In this document: positions 25,628 to 29,646 of the stretch, piece after piece
Layout of the letters: every line of letters starts with the position of its first letter
How positions within the stretch are numbered: position 1 is the stretch's first letter
Origin: CAYJAD01 sp964372165
GTDB lineage: Bacteria > Desulfobacterota > Desulfovibrionia > Desulfovibrionales > Desulfovibrionaceae
Assembly: GCA_964372165.1 (NCBI GenBank)
Contig: CAYJPT010000008.1
Coordinates: 1-29,646, forward strand
Reading direction: 5' to 3'
DNA length: 29,646 bases
The notes under the pieces: generated by a model
Told to the model about the DNA's origin: nothing
The model's database searches: none
Seen by the model: only the letters and a program-made list of their open reading frames with translations
Program-made: the position numbers and the translations under genes

Positions 25628-25777
25628 GAAATTAATTTAAATAACTCATTAACATAACACTATCAATTACAATAAAGTTTCATCTTAATTAACAACTATT
25701 TAAAGTATTGTTTATTCCTGTAAAAAAAACCTTTGCTTTCATAAGAATTACGTGCATAAATATAATTAATATTTGTC

Positions 25778-25812
25778 TAATACTCTATTCATACTGTACA
25801 GTATTAGTATTA
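25778..25812. promoter_or_regulatory. Nested palindrome, operator-like
   Basis: A perfect 14-bp palindrome ATACTGTACAGTAT (25791-25804) lies inside a second inverted repeat, TAATACT (25778-25784) and AGTATTA (25806-25812). A weak promoter candidate, TTGAAA (25830-25835) with TACAAT (25851-25856) after 15 bases, lies just downstream on the plus strand. The arrangement suggests binding sites for a dimeric regulator upstream of radC, but radC is 480 bases away. No consensus is assigned. Confidence 0.4.
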
Positions 25813-26012
25813 TACGTAAGCATTTGACTTTGAAACAAAAAAATACAGATTACAATTTATTTTTTAATAAACGATTTATAAAATTTGCCTTAAATTGCCT
25901 TATGCTGTGATTATATGGCTTTTGTAAGATAAAATACCATTGCATGTGTTAGCCAATAGGTGATACTAAACATAATACATGCTAAGAAAATTAATTTTTG
26001 CATTACAAACAT

Positions 26013-26203
26013 ATAAGGACATGCTGATTTATTCTACAAGCAGAGTAAATCAGAAAGGCACACTGCCTTCATTTGCCCTGTGGGACGCAAAAAAGCGTGG
26101 TTTTTTGCTCTCATTCGGCGTGCAAAGTAGGCACAATTGCCTACTTTGTAAGCAAACGCACAATATGTTTTTTGACGTATTGATTTAATCAGCGTTTCCA
26201 TAA
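26013..26203. mobile_element. MITE-like element with internal hairpins
   Basis: The 183-bp element 26017-26199 begins GGACATGCTGATTTATTC and ends with the inverted sequence that reads GGAAACGCTGATTAAATC on the minus strand; 14 of 18 positions agree. It is bracketed by ATAA at 26013-26016 and 26200-26203, a 4-bp direct repeat of target-duplication type. Inside are four strong hairpins: CTGATTTATTCT with its partner up to 26053 (12 bp, one wobble); AAGGCA/TGCCTT (26055-26069); GCAAAAAA/TTTTTTGC (26087-26108); CAAAGTAGGCA/TGCCTACTTTG (26123-26148). No transposase is present, so movement would need one elsewhere in the genome. The right end recurs exactly at 12221-12240 and with two changes at 8721-8739. 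Confidence 0.72.
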
Positions 26204-26291
26204 TATTTCTTTATAGTATTTTGCATTTTAAGAATAATGTTTGAAAAATTTTAAGGTTTACCCCTTGCGCAACTCGTAGGACTGCTTACAT

Positions 26292-26981
26292 ATGTCATCG
26301 AGCAAAAATAATAATAACCTGCATGCAGGTCACAGACAAAGACTCAAGAAACGGTTTTTACATGACCCACAATTAATGGAAGACTATGAAGTTCTTGAAA
26401 TTTTGCTAGGATACGGGCTTACACGTAAAGACACAAAGCCCCTTGCTAAAATTTTATTGCAACGCTTTGGCACATTACGAAATGTTTTGGATGCCCGCAG
26501 GGAAGAATTAGAAGATATCCCCGGTTTTGGAGCTGGGTTGTGGACATTATGGCAAGTTTTGCGAGAATGTATGGCAAGGCATGCTACAACACCGTTTTTA
26601 GAAAAAGAGGCCTTAGTTACACCACAAAGTGTAGCTAAAGCAGCACAAAAACGCTTAGCCGGTTGCACCCACGAAGAATGCTGGATAGTGATGGTTGATG
26701 CCGGCAACCGTTGTATAGGATGGGAACGATTAAGTAAGGGCAGCATGGATCACATTGCCATAACCCCACGTGATGTTATCGCAAAAGCTTTTGCCCGCAA
26801 AGCACATGGTTTTATATTGGTGCATAATCATCCAGGTGGTAACACAAATCCCTCACGGGCTGACATGATTATTACTTCAGAATTGCGCACAATAGCACCG
26901 CGCATGAATATTCGTTTTATTGAACATATTATTATAACCGAAAAGGAATGCCGCAGCATTTTATTGAATCAATACTTTTAA
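26292..26981 (+). CDS. radC: RadC family JAB/MPN-domain protein
   Basis: A 229-residue protein. Residues 30-95 hold a UPF0758-type helix-hairpin-helix region (LEILLGYGLTRKDTKPLAKILLQRFG, LEDIPGFGAGLW). Residues 105-229 form a JAMM-type metalloprotease-like domain with His178, His180 and Asp191 in VHNHPGGNTNPSRAD, the zinc-binding set. Despite its name, RadC's role in repair is unproved. Metal ligands are intact, so it may be an active hydrolase. AGGA lies ten bases before the ATG. Lon follows after 55 bases and may be co-transcribed. Confidence 0.92.
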   Translation: MSSSKNNNNLHAGHRQRLKKRFLHDPQLMEDYEVLEILLGYGLTRKDTKPLAKILLQRFGTLRNVLDARREELEDIPGFGAGLWTLWQVLRECMARHATTPFLEKEALVTPQSVAKAAQKRLAGCTHEECWIVMVDAGNRCIGWERLSKGSMDHIAITPRDVIAKAFARKAHGFILVHNHPGGNTNPSRADMIITSELRTIAPRMNIRFIEHIIITEKECRSILLNQYF

Positions 26982-27036
26982 CTGTAAATACTACAACACT
27001 GCGGAAATGGCATTCGCCAAGAGAGGAGATTTAGAA

Positions 27037-29499
27037 ATGTCCGATCATGAACATAACAATGAAAGCTTTGATCAAGACAATGAGTTAGCACAAAGCTCAG
27101 AAGCTGAAAGAATCAAAAACAATACCAATGCTCTAGAAGACATCGACCATAGCGATGATGTAGCATCTATGGTAAATGAAGATGTTTTGCCAACAACATT
27201 ACCAGTACTGGCTGTACGTGATGTTGTTGTATTTAACTATATGATTTTACCTCTTTTTATTGGAAGAGATAAATCTGTCCAAGCAGTAGAAGCAGCACTT
27301 GAAAAAAATAAGCATCTCTTCATTTGCACACAAAAAGATGAAGATAACGAAGACCCAAGTCCAGATGATCTTTATTCTTTTGGCTCAGTGGTTAATGTTA
27401 TGCGCATGCTAAAAATGCCTGACGGACGCATTAAAGTGCTTGTTCAAGGTATTAGTCGTGCAAATATCAAACATTTTATTCAAACTGAGCCATTCTTAGA
27501 GGCAGAAGTTACTATACACGAAGAAGTGCCCTTTAACACTACTCCTGAAACGGAAGCACTTTTGCGTTCTGCCAGAGAACAAAGCGAAAAAATTCTCGAA
27601 CTTAGAGGTATTTCCAACACAGATATTGTTAACGTGCTGCAAAGTGTTGATGAACCTGGTCGCTTAGCTGACTTAATTGCTGCTAACTTACGTATGAAGA
27701 TTGAAGATGCACAAGCCATATTAGAAACACAAGACCCACTTAAGCGTTTGGCTTTGGTTAATGACCAACTAAACAAAGAAGTAGAAGTGGCAACAATGCA
27801 GGCACGCATTCAATCGTCTGCACGTGAAGGCATGGATAAGGCACAAAAAGATTATTTCTTACGTGAGCAGCTAAAGGCAATACGCAATGAATTAGGTGAC
27901 AATGTTGGTGAAAACGATGATGACGATATGGAATCATTAGCCAAAGCCATTGCCAAAGCCGGTATGCCAAAAGATGTGCGCAAAGAAGCTGATAAGCAAA
28001 TGCGTAGGTTGACTGCTATGCATGCTGACTCATCAGAAGCCAATGTAGTTAGAACTTATTTGGATTGGCTTGTAGATGTACCATGGAAAAAAACCAGCCG
28101 TGACAACTTAGATATTAAGCATGCAGCAGAGATATTAGATGAAGATCACTATGGTCTTGCAAAGATTAAAGATCGCATACTGGAATATCTTAGTGTCCGC
28201 AAATTAAACCCAAATTCTAAAGGTCCTATTCTATGCTTTGTTGGACCTCCCGGCACCGGAAAAACATCACTTGGTCGCTCCATTGCCAGAGCAATGGGAC
28301 GTAAATTTCAGCGTTTTTCACTGGGTGGCATGCGTGATGAAGCAGAAATACGCGGACATCGTCGCACATATATCGGATCCATGCCAGGGCGTATTATTCA
28401 AGCGCTTAAGCAAAGTGGTACAAAAAATCCTGTCATTGTACTTGATGAGCTTGATAAATTGGGTTCAGATTTTCGTGGTGATCCATCGTCGGCTTTATTA
28501 GAGGTTCTTGATCCAGAGCAAAACAATACTTTTAGTGATCACTACCTTAATGTTCCTTTTGACCTTTCAAAGGTAATGTTTTTGTGCACCGCCAACGTGC
28601 TGGATACCATTCCACCTGCCTTGCGTGATAGAATGGAAATTATCACCTTGCCAGGTTACACTTTGGAAGAAAAGCGTGCCATAGCTCGCAATCACCTTTT
28701 GCCTAAAATGATTGAAGATAATGGACTTAAACCAAAGGACATAAGTATTGCTGATACAGCTATTGAACGAATTATCAAGCAATACACACGTGAAGCAGGA
28801 TTACGTAACTTAGAGCGTGAACTCGGTGCAGTTTGCCGAAAACTTGCACGCAAAAAAGCAGAAGGTAAAAAAGGACCATTTAAGGTCACATCACAGCAAA
28901 TTCACAAACTTTTGGGCGTTCCGCGCTTTATAGAAGATGATAAGGAAAAGCAGCTCAAGCCGGGTGCAGCCCTAGGGCTTGCATGGACAGCCTTTGGTGG
29001 AGAAGTTTTGCATATTGAAGTTACACTTATGAAAGGAAAGGGCTCACTGCTACTAACCGGACAGCTAGGTGATGTAATGAAAGAAAGTGCACAAGCAGCT
29101 TTATCATACATTCGTAGCCGTGCTAAAGAGCTTAATATTGACCCTGACTTTGCGCGTAAGTTTGATATACATGTACATGTTCCTGCTGGTGCTACACCCA
29201 AGGATGGTCCTTCAGCGGGCATTACATTGTGCACAGCCTTAGTTTCAGCTCTTGTTAATAAAAGTACCAATGCACAGCTTTGTATGACTGGTGAGATAAC
29301 TTTGCAAGGAAGAGTACTTCCAGTAGGCGGTATTAAAGAAAAAATCTTGGCAGGAGTTGCACGTGACATGCAGCACGTTATTATACCAAAACAAAACACC
29401 AAAGACCTTGAGGATGTACCGCAAAACTTGCTTAGCCGTATCCATGTACATCCGGTAAGCCATATTGATGAGGTTTTACCCTTGGCTTTTAACGATTAA
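27037..29499 (+). CDS. lon: ATP-dependent protease Lon
   Basis: An 820-residue cytoplasmic LonA protease that degrades damaged and regulatory proteins. An acidic N-terminal tail of about 45 residues precedes the LonN substrate-binding domain (LPVLAVRDVVVFNYMILPLFIGRDKS). The AAA+ domain has Walker A GPPGTGKT at 403-410 and Walker B VIVLDELDKLG. The protease domain has Ser726 in DGPSAG and Lys769 in GGIKEK, 43 residues apart as in E. coli Lon. The longest frame starts at 27007, but ATG at 27037 is preferred, with AGGAGA (27024-27029) seven bases upstream. No heat-shock promoter or CIRCE element is seen. A strong terminator follows. Confidence 0.96.
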   Translation: MSDHEHNNESFDQDNELAQSSEAERIKNNTNALEDIDHSDDVASMVNEDVLPTTLPVLAVRDVVVFNYMILPLFIGRDKSVQAVEAALEKNKHLFICTQKDEDNEDPSPDDLYSFGSVVNVMRMLKMPDGRIKVLVQGISRANIKHFIQTEPFLEAEVTIHEEVPFNTTPETEALLRSAREQSEKILELRGISNTDIVNVLQSVDEPGRLADLIAANLRMKIEDAQAILETQDPLKRLALVNDQLNKEVEVATMQARIQSSAREGMDKAQKDYFLREQLKAIRNELGDNVGENDDDDMESLAKAIAKAGMPKDVRKEADKQMRRLTAMHADSSEANVVRTYLDWLVDVPWKKTSRDNLDIKHAAEILDEDHYGLAKIKDRILEYLSVRKLNPNSKGPILCFVGPPGTGKTSLGRSIARAMGRKFQRFSLGGMRDEAEIRGHRRTYIGSMPGRIIQALKQSGTKNPVIVLDELDKLGSDFRGDPSSALLEVLDPEQNNTFSDHYLNVPFDLSKVMFLCTANVLDTIPPALRDRMEIITLPGYTLEEKRAIARNHLLPKMIEDNGLKPKDISIADTAIERIIKQYTREAGLRNLERELGAVCRKLARKKAEGKKGPFKVTSQQIHKLLGVPRFIEDDKEKQLKPGAALGLAWTAFGGEVLHIEVTLMKGKGSLLLTGQLGDVMKESAQAALSYIRSRAKELNIDPDFARKFDIHVHVPAGATPKDGPSAGITLCTALVSALVNKSTNAQLCMTGEITLQGRVLPVGGIKEKILAGVARDMQHVIIPKQNTKDLEDVPQNLLSRIHVHPVSHIDEVLPLAFND

Positions 29500-29574
29500 T
29501 TAATTTGTAAAAACAAAGCAAATATCAAATTAATTTACTGTAGTAATAAACTAAAGCTAAATTATAATTTATTA

Positions 29575-29620
29575 AAAAATCCAGAAACAAAGGAATTACA
29601 TACTTTGTTTCTGGATTTTT
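29575..29620 (+). terminator. Rho-independent terminator of lon
   Basis: A perfect 18-bp stem, arms 29575-29592 and 29603-29620, with a 10-nt loop, lies 75 bases after the lon stop and ends in TTTTT. The left arm begins with A residues, so it may also stop transcription arriving on the minus strand. It has the same plan as the pal terminator: long A/T-flanked stem and 10-nt loop. Confidence 0.9.
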
Positions 29621-29646
29621 AGCTTGTATTACTCACAATATTTAAG

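Larger units (their letters stand above)
25240..26291. other. 1-kb gene-free region with hairpin array, palindromes and MITE-like element
   Basis: No credible coding sequence is found. From left to right: a structured array of at least seven hairpins (25279-25627) that looks more GC-rich than its flanks, then about 390 AT-rich bases with a nested palindrome (25778-25812), the MITE-like element (26017-26199) and about 90 bases leading to radC. A frame of 69 codons at 25979-26188 runs through the MITE but has no RBS and is explained by the repeat. Confidence 0.75.

Noticed and set aside
25979..26188. A 69-codon open frame through the MITE-like element
   Set aside because: It has no ribosome binding site and its residues are dictated by the hairpin sequences of the repeat; no recognisable protein pattern is present.
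25240..26291. CRISPR array
   Set aside because: The repeats are inverted hairpins of different sequence, not regularly spaced direct repeats, and no cas gene is present.

Overview
The window looks like chromosomal DNA of a low-GC, Gram-negative bacterium, most likely a member of the Desulfovibrionaceae or a close relative. The AT-rich base use, the Pal lipoprotein, the tripartite RND efflux system and the class A PBP all indicate an outer-membrane organism. The gene order dCMP deaminase-ribD-ribE-ribBA-ribH-nusB-leuS-holA matches what I remember of Desulfovibrio genomes. The taxonomic call is inference; no rRNA lies in the window.

Layout. 1-138: hairpins only. 139-2323 (minus): pal, with a strong promoter and a 19-bp-stem terminator, then a D-2-hydroxyacid dehydrogenase and a small papain-like cysteine-protease-fold protein. 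2761-8636 (plus): a complete RND efflux operon (adaptor, inner-membrane pump, outer-membrane channel). 8913-12189 (plus): penicillin-binding protein 1A and a TrmI-type tRNA m1A methyltransferase. 12291-16704 (minus): phosphomannomutase/phosphoglucomutase, an extended-SDR enzyme translationally overlapped with a two-domain GNAT-like protein, and an HD-domain phosphohydrolase. 17154-25239 (plus): a long housekeeping operon for riboflavin synthesis, NusB, leucyl-tRNA synthetase and DNA polymerase III delta. 25240-26291: about 1 kb without a credible gene. 26292-29499 (plus): radC and lon, closed by an 18-bp-stem terminator at the right edge.

How the genes work together. RibD, RibE, RibBA and RibH together provide the core riboflavin pathway from GTP and ribulose 5-phosphate (the phosphatase step is not encoded here). 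The three efflux genes form one envelope-spanning pump. Pal and PBP1A serve envelope integrity and peptidoglycan synthesis. The SDR/GNAT-like pair resembles the bacterial ceramide reductase/ceramide synthase pair, which would point to sphingolipid synthesis; this is a hypothesis.

The most unusual material is non-coding. A dense array of at least seven hairpins lies at 25279-25627. It is followed by a 183-bp MITE-like element (26017-26199) with imperfect terminal inverted repeats, an ATAA direct repeat on each side, and four strong internal hairpins. Two further traces of the same terminal sequence occur in the window (8721-8747 and 12221-12253), so this is a dispersed repeat family. Several start codons were moved from the longest reading frame to sites with a proper ribosome binding site (efflux adaptor, GNAT-like gene, dCMP deaminase, ribD, lon).
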